Source: Shewanella waksmanii ATCC BAA-643
Lineage (GTDB): Bacteria > Pseudomonadota > Gammaproteobacteria > Enterobacterales > Shewanellaceae
Reading direction: 5' to 3'
NCBI RefSeq assembly: GCF_000518805.1
Contig: NZ_KI912499.1
Coordinates: 9,846-73,845, forward strand
Length of the DNA stretch: 64,000 nucleotides
Part shown: piece after piece, positions 1 through 9,149 of the stretch
Layout of the letters: each line of letters starts with the position of its first letter
Position numbering within the stretch: position 1 is the first letter of the stretch
Translations under genes and position numbers: made by a program
Notes under the pieces: model-generated
Told to the model about the DNA's origin: nothing
Seen by the model: the letters and a program-made list of their open reading frames with translations, nothing else
Databases searched by the model: none

Positions 1-78
1 GCAAGCTCAACTGGCTTGAACTTAATGTTTGGCGAACCTGCAAGCTCTACAGGCTTGAACTTAATATTAGGAGAGCCA
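1..78. repeat. Two tandem 39-bp coding repeats
   Basis: Positions 1-39 and 40-78 are imperfect direct copies (both begin gcaagctc and share cttgaacttaat). They keep the reading frame of the minus-strand gene, each encoding the same 13 residues. Differences fall mainly at synonymous positions, as expected for a repeat under protein-level selection. The array may continue beyond the window. Confidence 0.85.
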
Positions 79-182
79 ACAATATTGATACTATCAATAG
101 AAGGGCTGATAGTGTCCAATGCGTTAACAGCAGTAGGAGTGGTTAGGCTAAGGGCGATGGCAGTAACTAGTCCGTTAATCAT
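1..182 (-). CDS. Secreted tandem-repeat protein, N-terminal part only (cut by window edge)
   Basis: Reading the minus strand from ATG at 182 gives an open frame that runs off the window. The first 22 or so residues form a signal peptide (hydrophobic stretch, then VNA as probable cleavage site). The mature part quickly enters two consecutive copies of a 13-residue unit, GSPNIKFKPVELA. A purine-rich GAGAGAGAA ribosome binding site lies just upstream. No family is recognised, so no function is assigned. An export role is supported by the signal peptide; the repeat suggests an extended or beta-solenoid-like structural protein, which is inference. The number of repeats cannot be known from this window. 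Confidence 0.7.
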   Translation of the reverse strand, partial: MINGLVTAIALSLTTPTAVNALDTISPSIDSINIVGSPNIKFKPVELAGSPNIKFKPVEL

Positions 183-216
183 GTTGTTCTCTCTCTCAGG
201 GTGGTTTCATTTTTAT

Positions 217-233
217 GTCAACAAAATGTTGAC
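217..233. promoter_or_regulatory. 7-bp inverted repeat upstream of the secreted repeat protein
   Basis: GTCAACA-aaa-TGTTGAC is a perfect palindrome with a 3-bp centre, 35-51 bp upstream of the ATG at 182, where an operator overlapping the promoter would sit. The binding protein is unknown. It could also be a small hairpin at the end of the convergent sensor-gene transcript, though no clear T-run follows it. Confidence 0.4.
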
Positions 234-300
234 GTTTGAGAGAGTGGCTGCAGGTGTTATGCCAAGTTTTACTTTTCGCCTTGGTTTTGTGGGATTTCTG

Positions 301-3300
301 TTACATTTTTGGTCCTGAGTTTGCCTGTTTTATATGTTTTTGAGGCTCAATATGCTCCTGAATTAGCAGCTTAGAGAAACGCTCCTCTGTAACCGCTTTG
401 CTGTATATAAATCCCTGTATTTCTTCACATTTTAGTGCTTTTAGTATACTGAGTTGCGATGCTTCTTCAACCCCTTCACCCACAACAGAGAGCCCCATGT
501 TGTGCGCGATGGTAATAATTGAGTCAACCATTTTCAGATCTCTGTCGGACTTATCTATATCGTCAACAAATGCTTTGTCGATCTTAAGAGTATGGATAGG
601 GAAGCGCTTTAAGTATGACAGTGACGAATATCCGGTGCCAAAGTCGTCTAACGCAAGGCTGACGCCCATTTGCGACAATTGATCCATCACCTTGATAGCT
701 TTTTCCGGCTGTTTTATGACGGTCCCTTCGGTAATTTCTAGCTCAAGGTTGCTTGCAGGCAGCTGAGTTAGACGTAAAATTGACTCTATGCGTTGATGGA
801 GGTCGGGTAGAGCGAATTGTTGTGATGATAAATTGACAGCAACCCTGCCATTGAAGATTCCTTGACGGCGCCAATTTTGTGCCGCAAAGCACGCTTTCTT
901 TAGTACGACTTCACCGATATCAATGATCAAGCCAGTTTCTTCTGCCAGAGGAATAAAATCTCCTGGTGGTATTAAACCATGCTGAGGGTGATTTAAACGT
1001 ACCAGAGCTTCCATGCCTGCTAGCTTGCCAGACTTTAGGTCAATCTTAGGTTGGTAGTAGACTTCAAACAGATCTTCTTTCAGTCCTTCACGAATTAAAT
1101 TTTCAACTTCAAGCTGGCGAATTGCATTACGGTTGAGTGATTCAGAGTAGAATTGGTATCGGTTACCACCGCCAGATTTGGCATGATACATAGCGATGTC
1201 GGCCTTACGCAGCAGTGCTTGCTCATTTTGATCATCTTCAGGATATAGCACAATACCAATACTGACACCGACGACAACTCGGTCATTAGATAGGTCAAAT
1301 GGATTATTAAAAGCATCGATAACGCTATTGGCGATCACTGCTGCAGAGCCGATATCGGGGTTGTTATCAACAAGAATAGCAAACTCATCGCCACCTAAAC
1401 GATAAATGCTTGTATGGTAAGGTACTGCAGCTTCAATTCTCAGGGCGACCATTTTCAGCAATTCATCACCAACTTGGTGGCCCAGTGAGTCATTAATCTT
1501 TTTGAAGTTGTCTAAATCCAATACCATCAATGTGTGGTGAGTATCTTTGCGTACTAGGTTACCTAACGTCACCATTAAGCTCGAGCGGTTGGGCAGGCTA
1601 GTGAGTAAATCATTGTTGGTCAGTTTTCGCAGCTCTTCTTCTTGCTGTTTGCGACGTGATATATCGGAGAATACGCCCACAAAGTGAGATAGCGCCCCTT
1701 GCTCATCATAGATGGCATCAATGGTTAGCTCCATTAAGAAACTGCTGCCATCGCCTTTAGAGGATTCGACATCATTACTCCAGCTGCCTTGCTGCTGTAA
1801 TATTGCATGGATCTGTTCTGAATAACTGTCAGGGTATAAATCAAAGTTAAGTTTAATGCCAATAAAGTCACTGCGACTTTTTTCACATAGATCACAGCAA
1901 GCTTCGTTCACTTCGACAAAATTAAATTCACTATCGAGAATAAACATGCCTTCGGAAATATTCTCAATTGCACGCTCAAACAAGCGTAATTGTTCTTCAG
2001 CTTGCTTAAAGTTGTTGATGTTCTTGATGGTACCCGTCATCCGAACCGGTTTATCTTGCTCGTCTCGCTCAACAATTTTTGCGCGGTCTAAAATCCATAC
2101 CCATTCGTCCGCTTTGCCTTTTACTCGATAAGCGGCCTCGAAATGATCGCATTCGCCGGTGAAATGTTTATTCAGCGCGCTACTTACACGCTCTTGATCC
2201 ATTGGGTGGATATTGCTTTCTTCACTGCCATCACCAGAGCGCTGTCCATCACGAGGAAATTCCAAAGAGCCCCAGATATTGGAGCGATAGATCTGGCCAG
2301 TTTCAATATCCCAGTCCCACATTTCATCACCACTGCCCCAGAGTGACAGCTTCAAACGTTCTTCCGATTTGGCTATTTGACGTTGAACTTCACGCCGTCT
2401 AAGCAGAGCTTTAGTGAATACACCGGCAAATAACATCACAATCAAGAAATAGACAATCTTGGATTCTGTAGATAACCACCAAGGTGGGGTGATGTTGATG
2501 ATTAGTGATTTTACTTTTCCAGGTTCACTTAAGAGCGCGCTTTGTGCGTAGATGTTAAATGTATAAACCCCTGATGAAAGGTTAGTGTAGGTCGCAGACT
2601 TAGTGCCTTTAGCAGCGATCCAATCATCGGATAAGCCTAAAAGTTGATAATAGTATTCTATTTCTTCAGTTGATGAATTAGGGGTATCAAACTTTATCGT
2701 AAAAGGGTAGTCGGAATACTTTAGCGTCACTTCTTCCGCATAGCTAAGAGGCGCTTTTAGGTGCTCGCTGCCAACTGCGACAGCGGTATTAAATATGAGT
2801 AGATCGGTTAGTGTGGTTTCAATAACTGGTATATTATTAATATATCGATCTAGTTCAGCGATTGATATCAAACTGGCGCCTTCTATGCCGCCAAAAATCA
2901 CAGTATCTTGATTGAAACCTATTCCACTCGGCGTATTGTATTCGTGCTGACTTCCATATTTCGTAGAAAAAACATACGACTTATCATTAACCAAGTATAC
3001 AATTTCGTTGATAGATGAGGCGATAAGTCGACCATCTTCAACAACGATTGAATAGATACTCTTATTATTATCAAATCGTGTTGTACTCAGTTGGCGAGTA
3101 CGGTCGTAAATGCGAATCGATGTAGATGTGCCGTAAACGACCTGATTTTCATCGATCATGCCAACACTATAAACGAGTCCTTTATCAACTAACTCAACAT
3201 TGTTGTCGGCGGCTTTATATAAGCCAGCCTGACCGCCGATAAAGTACTCGGTTGCAGACGTTTCTAAGATGCTCAATATTGGCGTTTTTACTGGCAAACT

Positions 3301-4605
3301 CAATAAAGTACTTACACCACGCTCAGGCTGAAACTGGAGTACTTCGCCCGTTGAGGTTGCTAATATTAGCGCTGAATGAAAATGACTGGTTTTCAGGTAG
3401 GTGATTGTCCCACTATATACTTGCTGCAACTCCTCTGACTCTATATCGAACCTGAATAATCCTTGATGATTACCAACGAAGATAGAGCTATCAAAAAATA
3501 CCGAATTTTTGTAACCGGTAAGTCCTGTTTCATGCGTTGCGATTAGATTCAAATGCTCATCATATTCATTGATGGCACTGCTATCAGAAGATAGTAACAA
3601 GTTACCATCAGCTTTCTTGCTCAAATTCCATATGTTGCCAGTAGTGCCGACAATCGTATTAATTAGGTTAGCCGAATTACTTATGCTGATTAAACCGTCG
3701 TTAACTAAGCCAATATAAATAGCATTCTTATTGACATAAAGGGCAGAAACTACGGAGTTATTCTCTTCTTTGAGACTCCCAAATAGTGTTTCTATTCCAT
3801 TTTCAATCAAAAATACTTGGTGGTTGGTAATACCAAACAGGTGGTTATCTCTAACGAAGATCTTTGAATATTGTTTGCTGGTTGCTAACTTAGTACTCTC
3901 ACCATTAGCAAGAGTTGTGATGTCACTACTTGATAATACGTAGAGGGTATCTTGGTCTTGAGTGATATCAATAATATTATTGGCGACTAACTCTGGTGGT
4001 TGTTCGAATTCGCTTAAAGAGAGCTTATATAGTTGTCTGTTGTAGTTTCTGACATAAATATCATTGTGGTATTGAACAATATTTTTAGCTTCATAGAGTG
4101 GCTTTTTTGTATTGGCTATAGTGCCATTTTCATTGACTAAATACAGACCCGTATTCGTGCCAATGACTAACCCAGCAGACGTATTGAGAATAGCCCAAAT
4201 AGCAGATTGGCTAAATTGTTGGGCAATCTTTAGCGATTCGAATTTGTCGTTTTGTTTATCATAAAACATGATTCCCTGGTCGGTGCCAACGAGTAACTCA
4301 CCTGAACTTGAGGTTGATAAACTTCTAATAAAAGATGACTTTAATCCGCTTTGCTCATCAGCTAAAAAAGCTTTGAATTGCTGACCATCAAAGCGGTTAA
4401 GGCCATTTAATGTTCCAACCCAAACATAACCTTGCTGGTCTTCTGCAATTGAAGTTACAGTGCTCTGAGATAGACCTTGGGGGACGCTAAAATTGTCGCT
4501 ATTAAGTTCAACAGAGTGAGTTATAGAGTCATGGGCACGAGCAACAGTCAAAGACAGGCACGTGATAAACAAGGTCAATACAAGCTTTAACAGAGCATTA
4601 GGCAT
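301..4605 (-). CDS. Periplasmic two-component-type propeller sensor with PAS-PAS-GGDEF-EAL output (c-di-GMP enzyme)
   Basis: Predicted 1435-residue inner-membrane signalling protein. Order seen: signal peptide (about 1-25, ending VARA), long region of beta-propeller repeats of the Reg_prop type (about 30-630), Y_Y_Y-like domain (about 640-705), one membrane segment (about 711-735), PAS (from about 745), PAS (about 870-985), GGDEF (motif intact near 1070) and EAL (motif near 1198). The EAL domain keeps EALVRL, the LELEITEG glutamate, DDFGTG and GEGVE, so both cyclase and phosphodiesterase activity are plausible. The position of the inhibitory RxxD site before GGDEF reads PYHT, so product feedback is probably missing. 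I prefer ATG 4605, which starts a clean signal peptide; an in-frame TTG at 4644 with an upstream GAGG is the alternative. The ligand is unknown. Confidence 0.9.
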   Translation of the reverse strand: MPNALLKLVLTLFITCLSLTVARAHDSITHSVELNSDNFSVPQGLSQSTVTSIAEDQQGYVWVGTLNGLNRFDGQQFKAFLADEQSGLKSSFIRSLSTSSSGELLVGTDQGIMFYDKQNDKFESLKIAQQFSQSAIWAILNTSAGLVIGTNTGLYLVNENGTIANTKKPLYEAKNIVQYHNDIYVRNYNRQLYKLSLSEFEQPPELVANNIIDITQDQDTLYVLSSSDITTLANGESTKLATSKQYSKIFVRDNHLFGITNHQVFLIENGIETLFGSLKEENNSVVSALYVNKNAIYIGLVNDGLISISNSANLINTIVGTTGNIWNLSKKADGNLLLSSDSSAINEYDEHLNLIATHETGLTGYKNSVFFDSSIFVGNHQGLFRFDIESEELQQVYSGTITYLKTSHFHSALILATSTGEVLQFQPERGVSTLLSLPVKTPILSILETSATEYFIGGQAGLYKAADNNVELVDKGLVYSVGMIDENQVVYGTSTSIRIYDRTRQLSTTRFDNNKSIYSIVVEDGRLIASSINEIVYLVNDKSYVFSTKYGSQHEYNTPSGIGFNQDTVIFGGIEGASLISIAELDRYINNIPVIETTLTDLLIFNTAVAVGSEHLKAPLSYAEEVTLKYSDYPFTIKFDTPNSSTEEIEYYYQLLGLSDDWIAAKGTKSATYTNLSSGVYTFNIYAQSALLSEPGKVKSLIINITPPWWLSTESKIVYFLIVMLFAGVFTKALLRRREVQRQIAKSEERLKLSLWGSGDEMWDWDIETGQIYRSNIWGSLEFPRDGQRSGDGSEESNIHPMDQERVSSALNKHFTGECDHFEAAYRVKGKADEWVWILDRAKIVERDEQDKPVRMTGTIKNINNFKQAEEQLRLFERAIENISEGMFILDSEFNFVEVNEACCDLCEKSRSDFIGIKLNFDLYPDSYSEQIHAILQQQGSWSNDVESSKGDGSSFLMELTIDAIYDEQGALSHFVGVFSDISRRKQQEEELRKLTNNDLLTSLPNRSSLMVTLGNLVRKDTHHTLMVLDLDNFKKINDSLGHQVGDELLKMVALRIEAAVPYHTSIYRLGGDEFAILVDNNPDIGSAAVIANSVIDAFNNPFDLSNDRVVVGVSIGIVLYPEDDQNEQALLRKADIAMYHAKSGGGNRYQFYSESLNRNAIRQLEVENLIREGLKEDLFEVYYQPKIDLKSGKLAGMEALVRLNHPQHGLIPPGDFIPLAEETGLIIDIGEVVLKKACFAAQNWRRQGIFNGRVAVNLSSQQFALPDLHQRIESILRLTQLPASNLELEITEGTVIKQPEKAIKVMDQLSQMGVSLALDDFGTGYSSLSYLKRFPIHTLKIDKAFVDDIDKSDRDLKMVDSIITIAHNMGLSVVGEGVEEASQLSILKALKCEEIQGFIYSKAVTEERFSKLLIQEHIEPQKHIKQANSGPKM

Positions 4606-4708
4606 AATTATTTGTTTGATTATTAGCCAGAAAAGCGTAGGCAACAGTTGATTAACCTCACTTTTTCAGAAAGTAAGTGATTTGTCAAAGTTGTGGCTAC
4701 TTTTTCTA

Positions 4709-4727
4709 GATGAAAATCATTTGCATC
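4709..4727. promoter_or_regulatory. Candidate Fur box upstream of the GGDEF-EAL sensor gene
   Basis: GATGAAAATCATTTGCATC is a 19-bp near-perfect palindrome with one mismatched pair and an unpaired centre. Its inner 15 bp match 11 of 14 positions of the 7-1-7 Fur consensus TGATAATnATTATCA. It lies 104-122 bp upstream of the sensor ATG, in a non-coding gap. The match to Fur is from memory; iron control of this gene is inference. Confidence 0.45.
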
Positions 4728-4887
4728 TCCTTTGACTTCAATGAAGAAAATTTGGTGCAGTAATTGTTTGTAGATTATTTAACTAGCTGTTACTGCTATT
4801 TTAGATTAAAAATCTGGTGTTGCGTATTTGTTGGTATTATATCGGTAAATTAGCTAATCAATCTCGACATGGCCAATAGTTAGCCAG

Positions 4888-7677
4888 CTAATAGCTGAAT
4901 TTATTCGCTTGTTGTTTAAAAGATCGCAAATCAGTGATCATATTATCAGACGTTAATCTATCCAAGTGGCGATGTTGTTCGCCAGTGGTAAACAGGACTA
5001 ATCGGTCACCGTGCTTGGTGCGCATTTTACTCATCATAAATTTGATGAGATCTGAGCGGGTGATATGCTGAATATTTTCTACCACCAATTCGCGCTGATT
5101 GAACTGATAATCCTTATTGCCAATGCTAGACCAATAACGTTGACCACGGGTTTTAAGATTAGCGTCATGTTCCATCACTTGGTTAATTAATCCGAGTTTA
5201 GTTTGTTCCCACTGTTCACTGGTGATTTGCATCACCGCATAATTGAAATCAGCAATAAACTCATCGATAGCTTCTAGCAACTGCAGCGGCCCAGCAGTAG
5301 GAGATTGAATATAGAAAATCATCCCTGGGTAACGGTTAAGCGGGAGATACCCTGTTCCGACCATATAGCCAAGCTGCCGTTGAGTACGTAACTCGTGGAA
5401 AAAAGTAGATGACATGGTGTGGTTGAGTAAACTAAACAGGGCCATCTTTTCTGGTGCGGCTTGTTCTGCCTGATAATATACGATAATGCTGCTGTCTTGA
5501 TGGGTGACAGGTAGCTCACGCATCAGTGTACCGTGACCTTTGAGGTTAACGAGTTCACGCTCAGATTCGCCACTTGGTGAAGTCACCAAGGACAAAATAT
5601 GGTCTAAGCGATTGCCCAACTGCCGCACTTCGTCTGTCAGCCAGTCGCCATAGACTAAACCTTCAAGGTGTATTCTTTCATAGAAGCTTCGAACATGCTC
5701 GTGTAGATCTTCCAGTTCAATTTCTTCAAGTAGTTCAGCCATACGGCTAGGCTCGTAACTGCGCTTCTGTAAGGTCACCGTTAAACTGGTAAACAGTTGA
5801 GATATCGGTTTGGCCTGACTGTGGTTATACCATGTTCTCAAGATCTGTCGCTTAATGGTGTTAAATCGCGCTTGGGTAAAGTTACGTTCCCGGGCTTTAT
5901 TAATAAGCAGAGACAGCAAGGCTTCTTGTTTGCCGGTGAAGCCAGTTAAATGTAGCGTGATCCCCCCTTGATGAGGGTAGATGTTATAACTGAGCCCAGC
6001 AACTTCAGCTGGATAGGTAAATTCGGTCAAATAATCCAGTAACATCTCTACATAAAGCCGAGTGAGTGCGGCATGTCTAGGCGTTTTAGAGGCTTGTTCT
6101 GAGTCCATCGATAAATACATATGCCCCTTTGGCACATTAAATTCATCATCTTTACGATGCCAAAGGCGATAGCCTTTCTCTTGGCAAACAACTTCGGGAA
6201 CCGGGGCACTGCTCTTGTCCGGTCTAGCGACCGAATCGGCAATGATAAACGGGTTTTTATCGGGTAGCTCCAGCGCTTCCCGTGGAGTCACCTCAAGCCA
6301 CTTTGCCATCCTGTCAGATTCAATAGGTTTTGTTTGGTATGGCGAGTGATACCAAGCAGCTTGTTTTTCGGTATCTAGATCTGGGGCAATCAGTTGCAGC
6401 CGCATATTTTGCGGGGTGAGTAGCTTTAACAACTGGTGAGTTTCCGGTAAGTCTAAACCATCCATCCGATAGTCGCCGTAGATCAAATCGTCGACGTCAT
6501 AGTGGTGCATATTAATGCTTAAATGGCTGGCGAGATCTAATGGCTTTATTTGCTCTTGGTATTTAAATGCCAAATTGAGCAGGTTAGCGCGTTCTTGATA
6601 ACGCCAATCTTCAATACCTTGTGATTTAATTAACTCAATGTACTCAAAAGCACAGCTAATGACATCATCGAGATGCGAAAGCCCTCGCTCGGTTAACTGG
6701 ATACTAATGTTGTAGTCTTTAAAATTATACCCATTCACGCCCCCTCCGGCCGAGAGGTTGATAGCCCAGCCTTTTTCTTTCAAGTAACTTAACAGGCTGC
6801 CTTTACCTTCGTAGCCAAGTAGGTGGCTGATGAAAGTCAGAGGCTTACGTCGATAAAATGGATCGATTGCAGGTAAGGCGAACGTTATCGCCACCCGGCG
6901 TTGCTCTTTAAGTGGCACAATATTGGTTTGCTGTTGCAGTAGCTGCTGACTATAAAGTGGCACATCAGGATATTGTTTGACTAAGTTGGCATTGTTTATC
7001 GCACTAAAATATTGTTCGGCAAACGCTTGCAGCTGGGCGATTGGTTGCGGCGCTACCAAGCAAAGCGTCATGAGATTAGCGCTATAGTGGTTTTGATAAA
7101 AGGCCAACAATTCTTGTCGCAATTGACCTTCATCGCCATCAAGTGTGCTGAGATTGCCAACCGAAAACTTGCTAAAGGGATGGGCAGGGTTAACGGACTC
7201 TTTTTGGACTTGATAGGTGCGCCTTACATCATCTTTGAGCTTTAAGCTAAATTCTGATTCTATTGCGTGACGCTCTCTATCGACCAGTTCTTGATTAAAT
7301 AGTGGCGCGATAAAAAACTGGCTAAATCGGTCTAAAGATTGCTCGAAAACCTCGGCATCAATAGAGAAAAAGAAATTGGTCTGTTCGGTACCCGTCCAAG
7401 CATTATTATTGCCGCCATGCTGGTTAATAAAAGCATGGTATTCACCAGAATCTGGATACTTTTTTGTGCCAAGAAACAACATGTGTTCGAGAAAGTGTGC
7501 CATACCTGGACGTTCTACAGGATCATCAAAGTGGCCGACATTGACGGCCATTGATGCCGCAGCCTGCGAGGCCAAACTGTCTTCCACTAACATGACTCTT
7601 AGATTATTGGCTAAGGTAATAAATGCATATTGGCGGTGATCGTTGGGGCTTTTAATGATCGAAGTCTGTGTTTGCAA
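4888..7677 (-). CDS. M16 family zinc protease (insulinase/pitrilysin-like)
   Basis: 929 residues, close to the 960 or so of E. coli protease III. The inverted zinc motif HFLEH is at 61-65 (H61, E64 catalytic, H65), and the distal zinc ligand E142 lies 77 residues after H65, the family spacing. Further conserved stretches include the GGxNNAWTG segment around 88-96 and a C-terminal non-catalytic half. No signal peptide is evident, so unlike protease III it may act in the cytoplasm on small peptides. The start is TTG at 7677, preceded by AAGGA at a usable distance; no better in-frame ATG exists. It stands alone, with a long divergent gap to sixA. Confidence 0.88.
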   Translation of the reverse strand: MQTQTSIIKSPNDHRQYAFITLANNLRVMLVEDSLASQAAASMAVNVGHFDDPVERPGMAHFLEHMLFLGTKKYPDSGEYHAFINQHGGNNNAWTGTEQTNFFFSIDAEVFEQSLDRFSQFFIAPLFNQELVDRERHAIESEFSLKLKDDVRRTYQVQKESVNPAHPFSKFSVGNLSTLDGDEGQLRQELLAFYQNHYSANLMTLCLVAPQPIAQLQAFAEQYFSAINNANLVKQYPDVPLYSQQLLQQQTNIVPLKEQRRVAITFALPAIDPFYRRKPLTFISHLLGYEGKGSLLSYLKEKGWAINLSAGGGVNGYNFKDYNISIQLTERGLSHLDDVISCAFEYIELIKSQGIEDWRYQERANLLNLAFKYQEQIKPLDLASHLSINMHHYDVDDLIYGDYRMDGLDLPETHQLLKLLTPQNMRLQLIAPDLDTEKQAAWYHSPYQTKPIESDRMAKWLEVTPREALELPDKNPFIIADSVARPDKSSAPVPEVVCQEKGYRLWHRKDDEFNVPKGHMYLSMDSEQASKTPRHAALTRLYVEMLLDYLTEFTYPAEVAGLSYNIYPHQGGITLHLTGFTGKQEALLSLLINKARERNFTQARFNTIKRQILRTWYNHSQAKPISQLFTSLTVTLQKRSYEPSRMAELLEEIELEDLHEHVRSFYERIHLEGLVYGDWLTDEVRQLGNRLDHILSLVTSPSGESERELVNLKGHGTLMRELPVTHQDSSIIVYYQAEQAAPEKMALFSLLNHTMSSTFFHELRTQRQLGYMVGTGYLPLNRYPGMIFYIQSPTAGPLQLLEAIDEFIADFNYAVMQITSEQWEQTKLGLINQVMEHDANLKTRGQRYWSSIGNKDYQFNQRELVVENIQHITRSDLIKFMMSKMRTKHGDRLVLFTTGEQHRHLDRLTSDNMITDLRSFKQQANKFSY

Positions 7678-8051
7678 CAGGTATATCCATCCTTTTTAGC
7701 GATTGATCAAATGAATCAACCTAAAGTATCAGCTTAGCAAGTTATGTCGCGATAATACATATTGGTATTGAAACTCGACTTTAGCAAATTTCATATGTTA
7801 TTTCTGATAGATATCAACAGTCGTTAACGCTAATTCAGTGGCAATTTTCGTATGGTAAGTGCTGTTATATACCGCCAGGGTGTTGAATATCTGTTAGTTC
7901 TACTGTGCCGGGTTAACGTTAAATTTACATTAACATGGCCGCTTGTCTGATTTTTGACTATTCGACTAATTATTGAGTCAACTATGGTTTGTTGACTGCT
8001 AATTTAAAGCTACAATTGGCAAAAGCAATGATAATAATAGCGAGATGTTGT
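7678..8051. other. Divergent intergenic region, M16 protease / sixA
   Basis: About 370 bp without a convincing gene. It should hold both divergent promoters. Two inverted repeats are visible: TTGAT-N7-ATCAA at 7703-7719, just upstream of the protease TTG (spacing too wide for an FNR site), and GTCAAC-N8-GTTGAC at 7977-7996 upstream of sixA. An open frame begins at 7989 in the sixA frame, but the protein family starts at 8052. Confidence 0.5.
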
Positions 8052-8522
8052 ATGCAGCTATTCCTAATGCGCCATGGTGAAGCAGGTTACGATGCCCACT
8101 CAGACAGAGAGCGAACACTCACTGAGTTAGGTCGACATCAAACCGAGCAAATGAGCAATTATTTGGCCCGTAGTGTAGCCGAGTTTGACTTAGTGTTTGT
8201 CAGTCCATATTTGCGCGCCCAGCAAACTTGGCAAGAGGTTGCAAAGCATTTTCCTGAGCCGCGCAAGTGGTTGGTGCTTGATGAATTAACCCCATCAGCC
8301 GATCCGTGTACAGCGGCAGATTTAGTCTGTGCTTACGCAGAACAATACCGCGCTGATAAAGTATTGGTTATCGCGCATATGCCGCTGTTAGGTTACATGG
8401 TTAGTGAGTTAGTACGTGGCATTGAGCCGCCGCTGTTTGCAACCTCAGGGGTAACTCTCATCGATAAGCATGGCGAACAGCAGTCTATTAGCTGGCAGCA
8501 CTCTCCCTACACGATTGCGTAG
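8052..8522 (+). CDS. sixA: Phosphohistidine phosphatase SixA
   Basis: 156 residues, as in E. coli (161). Histidine phosphatase fold: the RHG motif at residues 7-9 gives catalytic H8, and a second conserved histidine lies in VIAHMPLLGYM. SixA removes phosphate from histidine phosphotransfer domains and from the nitrogen PTS protein NPr. ATG 8052 was chosen over the upstream in-frame ATG at 7989 because MQLFLMRHGEAG is the exact family N-terminus. It is followed by convergent smrB and close to prmB and aroC, the same neighbourhood as in E. coli. Confidence 0.92.
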   Translation: MQLFLMRHGEAGYDAHSDRERTLTELGRHQTEQMSNYLARSVAEFDLVFVSPYLRAQQTWQEVAKHFPEPRKWLVLDELTPSADPCTAADLVCAYAEQYRADKVLVIAHMPLLGYMVSELVRGIEPPLFATSGVTLIDKHGEQQSISWQHSPYTIA

Positions 8523-8546
8523 GCAACAAAGTTTCCCATAGCAGAG

Positions 8547-9068
8547 CTAGATGTTTAGCTCTGCCACATCCACCAAAACCAATAATGCGGCACTGCCACC
8601 CCATTCTTTAGGCGCTTGATGAAAGGCTTGCACATGGGGGTGTTGCGCTAACCACAATGGAATACTCTGCTTTAATACTCCGCTGCCATGGCCATGCATA
8701 ATACAACAGCAATGGATGTGTTGCTTACTGCATGCTTGTATGAGGGCGGCTATCTCTAGCTTGGCCTCAGTTTGTCGCATACCGTGTAAATCCAGCAACA
8801 ACTCCGGTTGGTAATCACCGCGGCGCAAGCGCTTAAGTTCATGCTTATCGGTGTCTTCTCGTTGCCAGCGCATGGCACCTTCATCGGGCAGATGAGGCTG
8901 GTAAGTGTCGGAAAAATAGCTATCAGCATAGAGCTGCTGCTGTTTTTCCACTACCTGACGTTTCTGCTTTTCTGGCGCGGCAAAGTGGCGTTTATCTTGA
9001 GTTATTGGCTTTACGCCTGCGGTAAGCGCCTTAAATAGCGCCAAACCATCATCTTTTTCATTTTTCAT
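8547..9068 (-). CDS. smrB: Ribosome rescue endonuclease SmrB (Smr domain)
   Basis: 173 residues. The C-terminal Smr domain carries D93-L94-H95-G96 and HGHG at 125-128, the motifs of nucleolytic Smr proteins. The ending (PLWLAQHPHVQAFHQAPKEW) is almost the same as E. coli SmrB (YfcN). SmrB cleaves mRNA between collided ribosomes. The start at 9068 gives the family N-terminus MKNEKDD; the frame is open 21 codons further upstream, but that would run over the prmB promoter. It is divergent from prmB with an 81-bp gap, as in E. coli. Confidence 0.92.
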   Translation of the reverse strand: MKNEKDDGLALFKALTAGVKPITQDKRHFAAPEKQKRQVVEKQQQLYADSYFSDTYQPHLPDEGAMRWQREDTDKHELKRLRRGDYQPELLLDLHGMRQTEAKLEIAALIQACSKQHIHCCCIMHGHGSGVLKQSIPLWLAQHPHVQAFHQAPKEWGGSAALLVLVDVAELNI

Positions 9069-9149
9069 GCGGGCTATTTTATTGAATCCGATGCCATATG
9101 AATAGAGTTCAGTTACAATGATGCCGAACAAATACGTTGGAGTACCCTT

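Noticed and set aside
7703..7719. TTGAT-N7-ATCAA as an FNR box upstream of the M16 protease
   Set aside because: FNR needs a 4-bp spacer; here it is 7.
8028..8042. Fur-like TGATAATAATAGCGA just before sixA
   Set aside because: Only the left half fits; the right half has four mismatches.
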